Source: Mycolicibacterium agri (GTDB lineage Bacteria; Actinomycetota; Actinomycetes; Mycobacteriales; Mycobacteriaceae). From it: a stretch of DNA of 64,000 nucleotides. This document shows, piece by piece, positions 15,687 to 26,820 of this stretch (position 1 is its first letter; every line of letters begins with the position of its first letter). The position numbers and the translations under genes were made by a program. Location: NCBI RefSeq assembly GCF_002553505.1, contig NZ_PDCP01000001.1, positions 124,001-188,000 of the forward strand, written 5' to 3'. Below the pieces are notes generated by a model that was given only the letters and a program-made list of their open reading frames with translations, was not told the origin of the DNA and did no database searches.

Positions 15687-16441
15687 CTGGCCGACCCCTT
15701 CTTCGTCCCGGCGAACGCGTCACGATGCTCGTCGGAGACCCCGGAGAGGTTGAGCTCGAACGTAAAGCCTTGCTCCATGCGGTAACTGGTGTTCACGTTC
15801 TGCACGTCGATGAAGTTCAACGCCTCTTTGGCGGCTCTGATGACGCGGGTGTCCTTGGCGGCGATGTCGCGCGCCACCCGCAGCGCGGCCTCGTCGAGGT
15901 CGGCGCGCGGCACCACCTCGTGCACCGAACCGAAGTGGTGCAGGGTCGCTGCGTCCACGGTGGCCGCGGTGAAGAACAGCCTGCGCATCAGGTGCTGGGG
16001 CACCAGTCGCGACAGGTGCGTTGCGGCGCCGAGCGCGCCGCGCTCGACCTCGGGCAGGCCGAACGTCGCGTCGTCGGAGGCGACGATCACGTCGGCGTTG
16101 CCGACCAGGCCGATGCCGCCGCCCACGCAGAACCCGTTGACTGCGGCCACCACAGGCACCGCGCACTCGTAGACCGCGCGGAACGCCTCGAAGCATCCCC
16201 GGTTGGCGTCGATGAGGGCCGTGAAGCCCTCGGTGTTCTGCATCTCCTTGATGTCGACGCCCGCGTTGAACCCCCGCCCCTCGGCGCGCAGGATCACCAC
16301 GTGGGTGGACTGGTCGCGGCCCGCGGCGGTGATCGCGTCGGCCAGTTCGAACCAGCCCCGCGACGGGATCGCGTTGACCGGCGGGTAGTCGACGGTGACC
16401 GAGACGATTCCCGGCTCGACCGTCTTCGTGGTGATCGTCAT
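15683..16441 (-). CDS. echA20: EchA20, enoyl-CoA hydratase-family ring-D hydrolase
   Basis: A 252-residue crotonase-fold enzyme equivalent to Rv3550. It has the CoA/oxyanion features FNAGVDIKEMQNTEGF and VNGFCVGGGIGLVGNADVIVAS, and GLPEVERGALGAATHLSRLVP. In HIP degradation EchA20 cleaves ring D of the CoA thioester, giving COCHEA-CoA for IpdAB. The ATG at 16441 has AGGAG 7 nt upstream, and the protein begins MTITTKTVEPG as expected for the family. A longer reading frame to 16900 is the shadow of the divergent SDR gene. It is the first gene of the four-gene ipd operon, under a bidirectional KstR2 operator. Confidence 0.92.
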   Translation of the reverse strand: MTITTKTVEPGIVSVTVDYPPVNAIPSRGWFELADAITAAGRDQSTHVVILRAEGRGFNAGVDIKEMQNTEGFTALIDANRGCFEAFRAVYECAVPVVAAVNGFCVGGGIGLVGNADVIVASDDATFGLPEVERGALGAATHLSRLVPQHLMRRLFFTAATVDAATLHHFGSVHEVVPRADLDEAALRVARDIAAKDTRVIRAAKEALNFIDVQNVNTSYRMEQGFTFELNLSGVSDEHRDAFAGTKKGSAR

Positions 16442-16493
16442 CGACAACTCCTGGGTCGGTCCCTGGGGCTCCCCCGCAGGGGTCGGCTGCCTA

Positions 16494-16507
16494 AGCAAGC
16501 ACTTGCT
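16494..16507. promoter_or_regulatory. KstR2 operator between echA20 and the Rv3549c-like SDR
   Basis: AGCAAGCACTTGCT is a full match to AnCAAGnnCTTGnT. It lies in the 81-bp divergent space, 3 bp before a -10-like TACGCT (16511-16516) for the SDR gene, which starts 6 nt later. One operator can thus repress both the SDR operon and the echA20-ipdABC operon. Confidence 0.88.
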
Positions 16508-16510
16508 TGG

Positions 16511-16522
16511 TACGCTAGCACA
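16511..16522 (+). promoter_or_regulatory. Probable leaderless promoter of the Rv3549c-like SDR
   Basis: TACGCT (mycobacterial TAnnnT -10) is followed by exactly 6 nt and then the GTG start at 16523. There is no room for a ribosome binding site, so the transcript should begin at or next to the start codon. Confidence 0.6.
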
Positions 16523-17314
16523 GTGACCGACACGGCTGACAGTGCTGGTTTGGCCGGCATCAATCTCCGACTCGACGGTCGAGTCGTTCTCGTGACCGGC
16601 GGCGTCCGGGGGGTGGGCGCCGGGATCAGCGGCGTCTTCGCGGCCCAGGGCGCAACGGTCGTGACGTGCGCGAGGCGTCCGGTCGAGGGATCGCCATACG
16701 AGTTCCACTCCTGCGACGTGCGCGACGACGATTCGGTCAAGGCGCTGATCGACGCCATCGCGGCGGCCCACGGCCGGCTCGACGTGGTCGTCAACAATGC
16801 GGGCGGATCGCCCTACGTCGCGTCCGCCGAGGCGTCGGCCAAGTTCAGCCGCAAGATCGTCGAGCTCAACCTGCTTGGCCCGCTGTCGGTTTCGACGCAC
16901 GCGAACGCCGTAATGCAGACACAGGACAGCGGCGGCGTGATCGTCAACGTGGCCAGCGTCAGCGGCCGACGCCCCACACCGGGGACCGTCGCCTACGGCG
17001 CCGCAAAGGCGGGCGTGGAGAGCATCACGAGCACCCTCGCGGTGGAATGGGGGCCGAAGGTGCGGGTGAACTCGGTCGTCGTCGGCATGGTCGAGACCGA
17101 ACAGTCCGAACTGTTCTACGGCGATGCGGACTCGATCGCCGCGATCTCCAAGAACGTGCCGCTGGGCAGGCTCGCCAAACCGGCCGACGTCGGTTGGGCC
17201 GCAGCATTTCTCGCGTCAGAAGCGGCGTCCTACATCAGCGGTGCATCGCTCGAGGTGCACGGCGGCGGCGAACCGCCACACTATCTGGCCACCACGAAAG
17301 CCGATCTCGGCTAG
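16523..17314 (+). CDS. SDR-family oxidoreductase, Rv3549c-like (KstR2 regulon)
   Basis: A 263-residue short-chain dehydrogenase. It has LVTGGVRGVGAGI (TGxxxGxG, residues about 22-33), VVVNNAGG and the catalytic Ser-Tyr-Lys set (NVASVSG, then YGAAKAG). The GTG at 16523 fits the leaderless promoter and the N-terminus MTDTADSAGLAGINLRLDGR. Reading frames extending upstream into echA20 are not real. By position and operator it corresponds to Rv3549c. An SDR step is needed in HIP degradation, but its exact substrate is not visible in the sequence. Confidence 0.88.
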   Translation: MTDTADSAGLAGINLRLDGRVVLVTGGVRGVGAGISGVFAAQGATVVTCARRPVEGSPYEFHSCDVRDDDSVKALIDAIAAAHGRLDVVVNNAGGSPYVASAEASAKFSRKIVELNLLGPLSVSTHANAVMQTQDSGGVIVNVASVSGRRPTPGTVAYGAAKAGVESITSTLAVEWGPKVRVNSVVVGMVETEQSELFYGDADSIAAISKNVPLGRLAKPADVGWAAAFLASEAASYISGASLEVHGGGEPPHYLATTKADLG

Positions 17315-17356
17315 GCCTTTACACAATCGCCTTTACACAACCGCGTTTACCCAACC
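17315..17356 (+). repeat. Three tandem 14-bp repeats between the two SDR genes
   Basis: Three imperfect copies of GCCTTTACACAACC follow one another directly after the stop codon (17315-17328, 17329-17342, 17343-17356). The third differs at two positions from the second. They end about 10 nt before the AAGGAG of the next SDR gene. This could be slipped-strand duplication or a regulatory or RNA-processing element. Confidence 0.7.
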
Positions 17357-17377
17357 CGGACCGACCAAGGAGAAGAT

Positions 17378-18283
17378 ATGGGACTGCTCGACGGCCGTGT
17401 GGTCATCGTGACCGGTGCCGGCGGCGGCATCGGACGCGCGCATGCGCTGGCGTTCGCCGCCGAAGGCGCGCGCGTGGTGGTGAACGACATCGGGGTCGGA
17501 CTCGACGGGACACCGGCCAGCGGCGGCAGCGCCGCCCAGAGCGTGGTCGACGAAATCACCGCTGCCGGAGGCGAAGCCGTCGCCAGCGGCGCCAATGTCG
17601 CCGACTGGGCTGAGGCGGAAGGGCTCATCCAGACCGCCGTCGACGCCTTCGGCCGCCTCGACGTCCTGGTCAACAACGCGGGCATCGTCCGCGACCGGAT
17701 GTTCGCCAACACCACCGAAGAAGAGTTCGACGCGGTGATCGCGGTGCATCTCAAGGGGCACTTCGCGACCATGCGGCACGCGGCGGCGTACTGGCGGGCG
17801 CAGTCCAAGGCGGGCAACACTCCCGACGCCCGGATCATCAACACGAGTTCGGGCGCGGGCCTGCAGGGCAGCGTCGGGCAGGCGAATTACAGCGCCGCCA
17901 AGGCGGGCATCGCCGCCCTGACGTTGGTCGGCGCCGCGGAGATGGACCGCTACGGCGTCACTGTGAACGCGATCGCGCCGTCGGCGCGCACCCGGATGAC
18001 CGAGAAGGTCTTCGCCGAAATGATGGCGACCCAGGACAAAGAGTTCGATTCCATGGCGCCCGAAAACATTTCCCCGCTGGTGGTCTGGCTGGGCAGCGCC
18101 GAGTCGCGTGACGTCACCGGCCGGATGTTCGAGGTCGAGGGCGGCATCATCCGCGTCGCCGAAGGTTGGGCGCACGGACCCGAGGTGGACAAGGGGGCCC
18201 GCTGGGAACCCGTCGAGATCGGTCCCGTGGTGGCCGACCTCCTCGCGAAGGCGCGCCCGCCGGTGCCGGTGTTCGGCGCCTGA
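17378..18283 (+). CDS. SDR-family oxidoreductase, Rv3548c-like
   Basis: A 301-residue SDR with TGAGGGIGRAHA (residues 11-22), NNAGIVRDRMF, INTSSGAGLQG and the active-site YSAAKAG. The insertions and longer C-terminus resemble the dehydrogenase domain of peroxisomal multifunctional enzyme type 2 (HSD17B4/FOX2). That subfamily usually oxidises 3-hydroxyacyl-CoA esters, so a CoA-ester substrate from steroid degradation is likely. It corresponds to Rv3548c by order and is expected to be co-transcribed with the Rv3549c-like gene, separated only by a tandem repeat and a clear AAGGAG. It ends 16 nt from a convergent phosphatase gene. Confidence 0.88.
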   Translation: MGLLDGRVVIVTGAGGGIGRAHALAFAAEGARVVVNDIGVGLDGTPASGGSAAQSVVDEITAAGGEAVASGANVADWAEAEGLIQTAVDAFGRLDVLVNNAGIVRDRMFANTTEEEFDAVIAVHLKGHFATMRHAAAYWRAQSKAGNTPDARIINTSSGAGLQGSVGQANYSAAKAGIAALTLVGAAEMDRYGVTVNAIAPSARTRMTEKVFAEMMATQDKEFDSMAPENISPLVVWLGSAESRDVTGRMFEVEGGIIRVAEGWAHGPEVDKGARWEPVEIGPVVADLLAKARPPVPVFGA

Positions 18284-18299
18284 CGGGCGCGCTCTGCGT

Positions 18300-19574
18300 T
18301 TAGGCGGCGTCCTTCTCGGCGCGGTCGCGTGGAGCCTTCGCCGCGTCCCTCGCGGCGTCGGCGACCTTCTTGACGGCCTCGCCGGCCTTCTTGAGCGACC
18401 TGGAGACCTCGTTGCGAACGTCGCGCACGGCGCCGTCGACGCCCTCGTTGGTCTGCTGGATGTTCGACTCGAGCGTCGACGCGATCCGGCTACCCGGCCG
18501 CACCTTGTTGCCACCAGTGAGGTCCGTTGCGGCACTGTCTTTTTCAGCGCGCATCGCGGCGAGCTTCGACACCGAAGTGTTGTTCTGCTGTGCCGGCGCA
18601 AGGCTTCGAGCGCCGTTGCCGAGATCCTTGACAGTCTCAGTGGCGAACTTGACCGTGGCGTCGGCGACGTCTCGCACAGCCGCTACGCCGGTTTCGGCGC
18701 TGGCATCACGGCTGAAGTTGTACAACGCCGTCTGCGGCGCGACGATCAGGTCGCGGGTGTTGACGAACAGCTGCGTCGGCAGGTTCGCCGGCCCGACCTC
18801 TTGGCCCGCCCAGCTCTTCAGCGTCCAGCTGCCGTCGTCGTTCTTCTCGACCACAACGGTTTCGGTGTTGTCCAGCTGGTGGCTGAGCAGCAGCGTCAGA
18901 TCGGGGTTGGCGACGTTCATCATCGTCCAGAACATGATCGTCGCGCCGTGCGAGAAGACGACCGGGTTTTCGCTGTCGCCCTGCGTGGGGTCCGCGATCT
19001 GCTCGAGGGCGGCGTCCATGCGCGCGTCGAACTCATTGCCGTCCTCGGATCCGGGAATCCGGACGAACCGCAGACCCAGCGTCCACGCCACCGGGGCGAG
19101 CGCGTAGCCGAGGCGTCCGAGCCCGCTGTCCTCCGATGAGCCCTCGAAGATTCCGGCGTTGATCTCCTGCAGCCCGTTGAGGACGACGATGTCCTTGCCG
19201 AAGTCGGGATTGTCGGGGTCGTCCGACACCGTGACCTGACCCGTGGGCTTGTTCTTGAAAAGGGCCGCGTACGGCCGCGCCGTCTGTTGCGTGCGGATCA
19301 TGGTCGAGGCGAAGACCCCGTCGTGCGGAGTCTCGATGAGAACCGTGGCGACCTTGTCGGCCTGCTCGCGACCCGTTTGGGTCAAGCCGGGTCCGGGGAC
19401 CTTCGTGTCGATGATTCCGTCGGCGTTGGCCTGCGATTCCCCGTGACGCACGAATGTCACCGTCAGGGCACCGGCGGGAATCACCGCGACGATCAACGCG
19501 AGGGCGGCCACCAACACGGCTCCGACGACGCCGAGGACCTTTTTGTTCGACGCGTGGCGCATCCGAGGCTCCAT
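18300..19574 (-). CDS. Membrane-anchored or secreted histidine phosphatase family protein
   Basis: A protein of about 424 residues with an N-terminal hydrophobic segment (VLGVVGAVLVAALALIVAVIPAGA), then the phosphoglycerate-mutase-like domain. VRHGES at about residue 42 carries the catalytic His, FASTMIRTQQTARPYA is the second arm, and VVFSHGATI holds the second His. After about residue 290 comes an Ala/Lys/Glu-rich, probably helical tail ending AAKAPRDRAEKDAA. The phosphatase domain is therefore outside the membrane, possibly acting on a cell-wall or nutrient phosphate ester. The start is uncertain: ATG 19574, ATG 19562 (GGAG 6 nt upstream) or TTG 19580. It is not part of the known cholesterol pathway. 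Confidence 0.8.
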   Translation of the reverse strand: MEPRMRHASNKKVLGVVGAVLVAALALIVAVIPAGALTVTFVRHGESQANADGIIDTKVPGPGLTQTGREQADKVATVLIETPHDGVFASTMIRTQQTARPYAALFKNKPTGQVTVSDDPDNPDFGKDIVVLNGLQEINAGIFEGSSEDSGLGRLGYALAPVAWTLGLRFVRIPGSEDGNEFDARMDAALEQIADPTQGDSENPVVFSHGATIMFWTMMNVANPDLTLLLSHQLDNTETVVVEKNDDGSWTLKSWAGQEVGPANLPTQLFVNTRDLIVAPQTALYNFSRDASAETGVAAVRDVADATVKFATETVKDLGNGARSLAPAQQNNTSVSKLAAMRAEKDSAATDLTGGNKVRPGSRIASTLESNIQQTNEGVDGAVRDVRNEVSRSLKKAGEAVKKVADAARDAAKAPRDRAEKDAA

Positions 19575-19710
19575 CTTCAATGGGCGGTGTGAACTGGCTC
19601 ACTGTACAAGGCCTTCGATGTGTCTTGTACCGCAGATCAAATATTGACGCCCGCGAGGACAGACGGCCGAAGCGGTTCTGAAGCCGTGCCGCGTCCGTCA
19701 TGATGATCGA

Positions 19711-20717
19711 GTGAGGCGGATGACGTGGCCGGTGATGGCCGGCGCAATGTTGTTGGTACTGGCCGGGTGTGGTGGTCAGCGAGGTGGCGACAACGGTGCG
19801 GAGGCGGCGCAGGAGCCGACGAACTGCACGGTGGAGCAGGACTCGCGCTTGAGCATCGCCACGGGAAACACCACAGGCGTTTATTACAGCCTCGGCGGCG
19901 CGCTCGCCGAGGCGATCACCGACGAAACCGACGGCAAGTTGAAGGCCACCGCAGCCGAGACCTCCGCTTCGCTGCAGAACATTCAGCAGCTGGTTGCGGG
20001 CACTCATCAGGTTGCCTTCTCGTTGGCCGACACCGCAGCCGACGCGGCCGAAGGCAAGGATTCGTTCGACGAACCGCAGCCGATCGCGGCGCTGACCCGG
20101 CTGTATCCCAACTACACGCAGGTGGTCGCCCGCAACGACGCGGGCATCAACTCGATCGCCGACATGCGGGGTAAGAGAGTGTCCACGGGAGCGCCGAATT
20201 CGGGCACCGAAGTGATCGCCAACCGGATGCTGACCGCGGCGGGGCTCGACCCGGCCAATGACATACAGGGCCAGCGCACCGAGTTGGGCAAGACCGTCGA
20301 GGGAATGAAAGACGGATCGATCGACGCGATGTTCTGGTCGGGTGGGTTGCCGACGAGCGGCATCACCGACCTGTTCACCAGCCAGCGCGGCAACGTCAAG
20401 CTGATCGACGTGACCGATACCCTCGACAAGCTGAAAGAGATCAACCCGATCTATGAAGAGGGTGTCATCCCCGCGGCCACCTACCAGACGCCGGAGGACG
20501 TACCCACGGTTGTGGTGCCCAATCTGCTTCTGGTGAACGAGAATATGGATGGCAATACTGCATGTGTGCTGACCAAGGCGCTGTTCGACCACAAGGACGA
20601 GCTGGTGAAGGTGAACAGGGCGGCCGAGGACATCAGCCTGGAGACGGCGCGTCAGACGGACCCGGTGCCGCTGCATCCGGGGGCGCAGAAGGCGTTGGAC
20701 GAACTCGGCGCGAAGAG

Positions 20718-20721
<4 letters not shown>
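19711..20721 (+). CDS. TAXI-family TRAP transporter solute-binding lipoprotein
   Basis: A 336-residue binding protein. The N-terminus is a lipoprotein signal (VLAGC, lipidated Cys20). The TAXI hallmark is LSIATGNTTGVYYSLGGALAEAI near residue 50, followed by ETSASLQNIQQLVAGTHQVAFSLADTA and GKRVSTGAPNSGTE, all typical of the family. These proteins bind small carboxylates outside the membrane and deliver them to a fused TRAP permease, driven by an ion gradient. The permease gene overlaps the stop codon. The ligand is unknown. Its place between steroid genes could mean uptake of a steroid fragment or side-chain acid, but nothing in the sequence proves this. Confidence 0.88.
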
Positions 20722-23528
<2,807 letters not shown>

Positions 23529-23549
23529 GGCGCCAGCTTACCTCGCCGC

Positions 23550-23595
23550 GGTATGAAAATACCGCCAATCTCCGCTAGAGTGGTATTTAAATACC
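23550..23595. promoter_or_regulatory. Two palindromic operators between the XRE and aminopeptidase-like genes
   Basis: GGTATGAAAATACC (23550-23563, extended to GCGGTAT-GAAA-ATACCGC) and the perfect palindrome GGTATTTAAATACC (23582-23595) lie 32 bp apart in the divergent promoter region. Spacing of about three helical turns fits two XRE dimers on the same DNA face. Confidence 0.65.
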
Positions 23596-23622
23596 GATCG
23601 GAAACGTGGAAGGGAGCGGCCG

Positions 23623-24417
23623 GTGGTGGAACTGAAGACGCCGGACGAGATCGCAGCGATGGCCGTCACCGGCAGCTTCATTGCCGAGTTGCTCGACGAT
23701 CTCGCCGGCCGGGCGCGCCCCGGCGTGAACCTGCTCGACCTCGAGCAGCGTGCACGAGAGTTGATCGCCGAGCGCGGCGCGGAGTCGTGCTACTGGGACT
23801 ATGCGCCTTCGTTCGGCCGCGGGCCGTTCCGCAACGTGATCTGTCTGTCGGTCAATGACGCTGTGCTGCACGGCCTTCCGCACGACTACGTGCTGCGCGA
23901 CGGCGACCTGTTGAGCATGGACATCGCGGTCTCCATCAACGGGTGGGTCGCCGACTGTGCCCGCAGCATCATCGTCGGCACCCCGCGCCCCGAGGATCAA
24001 CGCCTCATCGAGGCCACCGAGAAGGCGCTCGAGGCGGGCATCGCGGCGGCCGTGCCGGGCAACCGCCTGGGCGACATCTCGGCGGCGATCGCCGGCGTGG
24101 CCGCTGACTACGGGTACCCGGTGAACACGCAGTTCGGCGGGCACGGTCTCGGCCGCACGATGCACGAAGACCCGCACGTGTCCAACGCCGGCCGCCCCGG
24201 GCGTGGCATGAAGCTGCAGCCCGGGCTGACGCTCGCGCTGGAGCCGTGGTTCGCGGCGGGCACCGACAGGATCGTCTACGACCCCGACGGCTGGACCATT
24301 CGCTCGGCTGATGGATCGCGCACCGCCCACAGCGAGCACACCATCGCCGTCACCGAGGATGGGCCGCTGGTGTTGACCTGCCGCGAGAGCGTCACCGCCG
24401 CTGCGGGCGGCCGCTAG
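23623..24417 (+). CDS. Methionine aminopeptidase-like M24 family metallopeptidase
   Basis: A 264-residue M24 pita-bread enzyme. Metal ligands are visible in order: Asp in SMDIAVSINGW, Asp in VADCARS, His in FGGHGLGRTMHED, Glu in LALEPWFA and Glu in AHSEHTIAVTE. The length and motifs match type I methionyl aminopeptidase. It is probably a second copy next to a housekeeping map gene elsewhere. The GTG at 23623 has GGAAGGGAG upstream. It is under the divergent XRE palindromes. A regulated extra aminopeptidase could serve as a general peptidase, or replace the main enzyme under inhibition. Confidence 0.85.
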   Translation: MVELKTPDEIAAMAVTGSFIAELLDDLAGRARPGVNLLDLEQRARELIAERGAESCYWDYAPSFGRGPFRNVICLSVNDAVLHGLPHDYVLRDGDLLSMDIAVSINGWVADCARSIIVGTPRPEDQRLIEATEKALEAGIAAAVPGNRLGDISAAIAGVAADYGYPVNTQFGGHGLGRTMHEDPHVSNAGRPGRGMKLQPGLTLALEPWFAAGTDRIVYDPDGWTIRSADGSRTAHSEHTIAVTEDGPLVLTCRESVTAAAGGR

Positions 24418-24422
24418 GTACG

Positions 24423-25145
24423 CTACTTCTTCAGCCGACGACTGCCGCCGTGCCAATCCTCCTGCTTGCCAACCGATTCGGTGTCGACCCCGAAGCTGGC
24501 CAACTGCGGCCGTTCGCGCAGGCTGCGCTTGAGTTCGGCGAAACCGCCGAATTCGGCAAGGCCGATCACGTGGTCCCACAGCCGGCCCGCATCCTCTGCG
24601 CTTGGTAGCCGACTGATGACCGGGCCGAAGAACGCGGTGCCCTCCGGCGGGTTGAAGTGCAGGATCGGGGTGCCGACGTCGCGGCCGGTCAGCGACAGCG
24701 CCTCCTCGGTTTCGGCGCGGATCTCGTCGTCGTAGGAGGTGCCGTCCAGCGCGTCGGCGAGTTCGACGGGAAGCCCGGCTTGGCGCAGCAGCGGTTCGAG
24801 CACGCGACGTGATCCTTGATCGGCGCCCGACAGCGGATCGATCTCGCGCGATGTGTCGAACAGCCGGGTGCCGATCGCCTCATACAGCGGTGCGACGGCT
24901 TCGCGGCCGTGCTCGGCGCGGGTGCGGGCCGCGACCCGCAGCAGCCGCAGACCCGCGGTGTGACCGGCTTCGTACTCCGGCGGGAAATGGCTGTCATAGT
25001 CGATGTGCGCGTTCAGGATTCGCAGCGAGATGAAGCGCCAGTCCACTTTGTAGTCACGCTGGGCGGCGACGATGCGCACCCATTTGCTGGTCATCCAGGC
25101 GAACGGGCATACCGGATCGAAGTAGAAGTGCAGGTCCACCTGCAC
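24423..25145 (-). CDS. DsbA-fold protein, Rv2466c-like (mycothiol-dependent reductase family)
   Basis: A 240-residue DsbA/FrnE-like thioredoxin-fold protein. The N-terminal FYFDPVCPFAWMTSKWV aligns with the FDPLCPWCW region of mycobacterial Rv2466c. DVGTPILHF is the cis-Pro loop and FFGPVISRLPS the C-terminal active-site segment. The resolving Cys of CPWC is replaced (CPFA), leaving only the first Cys. A single-Cys enzyme could still work with mycothiol in a monothiol mechanism. The GTG at 25145 is the only sensible start. It ends 5 nt from the convergent aminopeptidase-like gene and begins 4 nt after the NTF2-like gene, so it is probably in the fadA5 operon. Confidence 0.83.
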   Translation of the reverse strand: MQVDLHFYFDPVCPFAWMTSKWVRIVAAQRDYKVDWRFISLRILNAHIDYDSHFPPEYEAGHTAGLRLLRVAARTRAEHGREAVAPLYEAIGTRLFDTSREIDPLSGADQGSRRVLEPLLRQAGLPVELADALDGTSYDDEIRAETEEALSLTGRDVGTPILHFNPPEGTAFFGPVISRLPSAEDAGRLWDHVIGLAEFGGFAELKRSLRERPQLASFGVDTESVGKQEDWHGGSRRLKK

Positions 25146-25149
25146 GATC

Positions 25150-25538
25150 CTAGGCCGCGATCAGATACGGGCGGACGGTCGCGCGGATGTGGTGGATCTG
25201 GCCGTCGTCGGCCGGGATCACGAACGTCTCGTCGACGTGGGCGCCGACGCGTCGGCCCGCCAGCGACGGCTTGGTGACCAGATCGAAGCGGGCGCGCACC
25301 AGGTCGCCCTCAACGGTGAACTGCGGGGCGGACGCCGAGGCGATGACGCGGTACTGCGGTCCACCATTGAGGCTGCGCCGCAGGTGATTTCCGGAAAACC
25401 CGGTCTTCACACCGAACTCGATGCGGGTGCAGTGCGGCGCGAACGGCACGTCGCTCGCGTCGTGGCTGACCAGCGCATCGATGTAGGCCTGGGCGGCCGC
25501 GATGCGTTCGGCTTCGGTGAAGACGCGGGTTTCGGCCA

Positions 25539-25539
<1 letters not shown>
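25150..25539 (-). CDS. SnoaL/NTF2-like fold protein (DUF8021-like)
   Basis: A 129-residue protein. The N-terminus has a helix with FTEAERIAAAQAYIDALVSHD, then CTRIEFGVKTGFSGNHLR. The second half is beta-rich (RVIASASAPQFTVEGDLVRARF, DETFVIPADDGQIHHIRATVRPYL), like NTF2-fold proteins with a DUF8021-type ending. The GTG start overlaps the fadA5 stop (TAGTG), so it is co-translated with the thiolase. Proteins of this fold bind hydrophobic ligands or act as isomerases and dehydratases, so a role in sterol side-chain degradation is plausible but unproven. Frames extending further upstream are shadows of fadA5. Confidence 0.75.
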
Positions 25540-26711
<1,172 letters not shown>

Positions 26712-26725
26712 CTAGAACACGTTTC
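26712..26725. promoter_or_regulatory. KstR-like operator, fadA5 side
   Basis: CTAGAACACGTTTC contains AACNNGTT in the TNNAACNNGTTNNA arrangement of KstR sites, with the last A not conserved. It lies 10 bp upstream of fadA5. Confidence 0.7.
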
Positions 26726-26790
26726 CTTCCAATGCCAAGCTGCATCGAAGCCGAGCCTTTGATCTGCGGAGAAGGCATGTTTTACTGGCA

Positions 26791-26805
26791 CTAGAACACG
26801 TTGCA
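26791..26805. promoter_or_regulatory. KstR operator, cyp125 side
   Basis: CTAGAACACGTTGCA includes TAGAACACGTTGCA, a full match to TNNAACNNGTTNNA. It lies 16 bp before the cyp125 start, next to its AAGGAG. Together with the site at 26712 it marks this divergent region as KstR-controlled, separate from the KstR2-controlled genes to the left. Confidence 0.8.
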
Positions 26806-26820
26806 ATAAGGAGTTCCTCC

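Noticed and set aside
15725-16522. Upstream extension of the Rv3549c-like SDR frame
   Set aside because: The extension lies antisense to echA20; the SDR start fits the GTG at 16523 next to the leaderless promoter.
16442-16900. Upstream extension of the echA20 frame
   Set aside because: It is antisense to the SDR gene, and the ATG at 16441 has a proper ribosome binding site.
19033-20676. 547-codon left-facing frame opposite the TAXI gene
   Set aside because: It is antisense to the TAXI receptor, which has a lipoprotein signal and family motifs.
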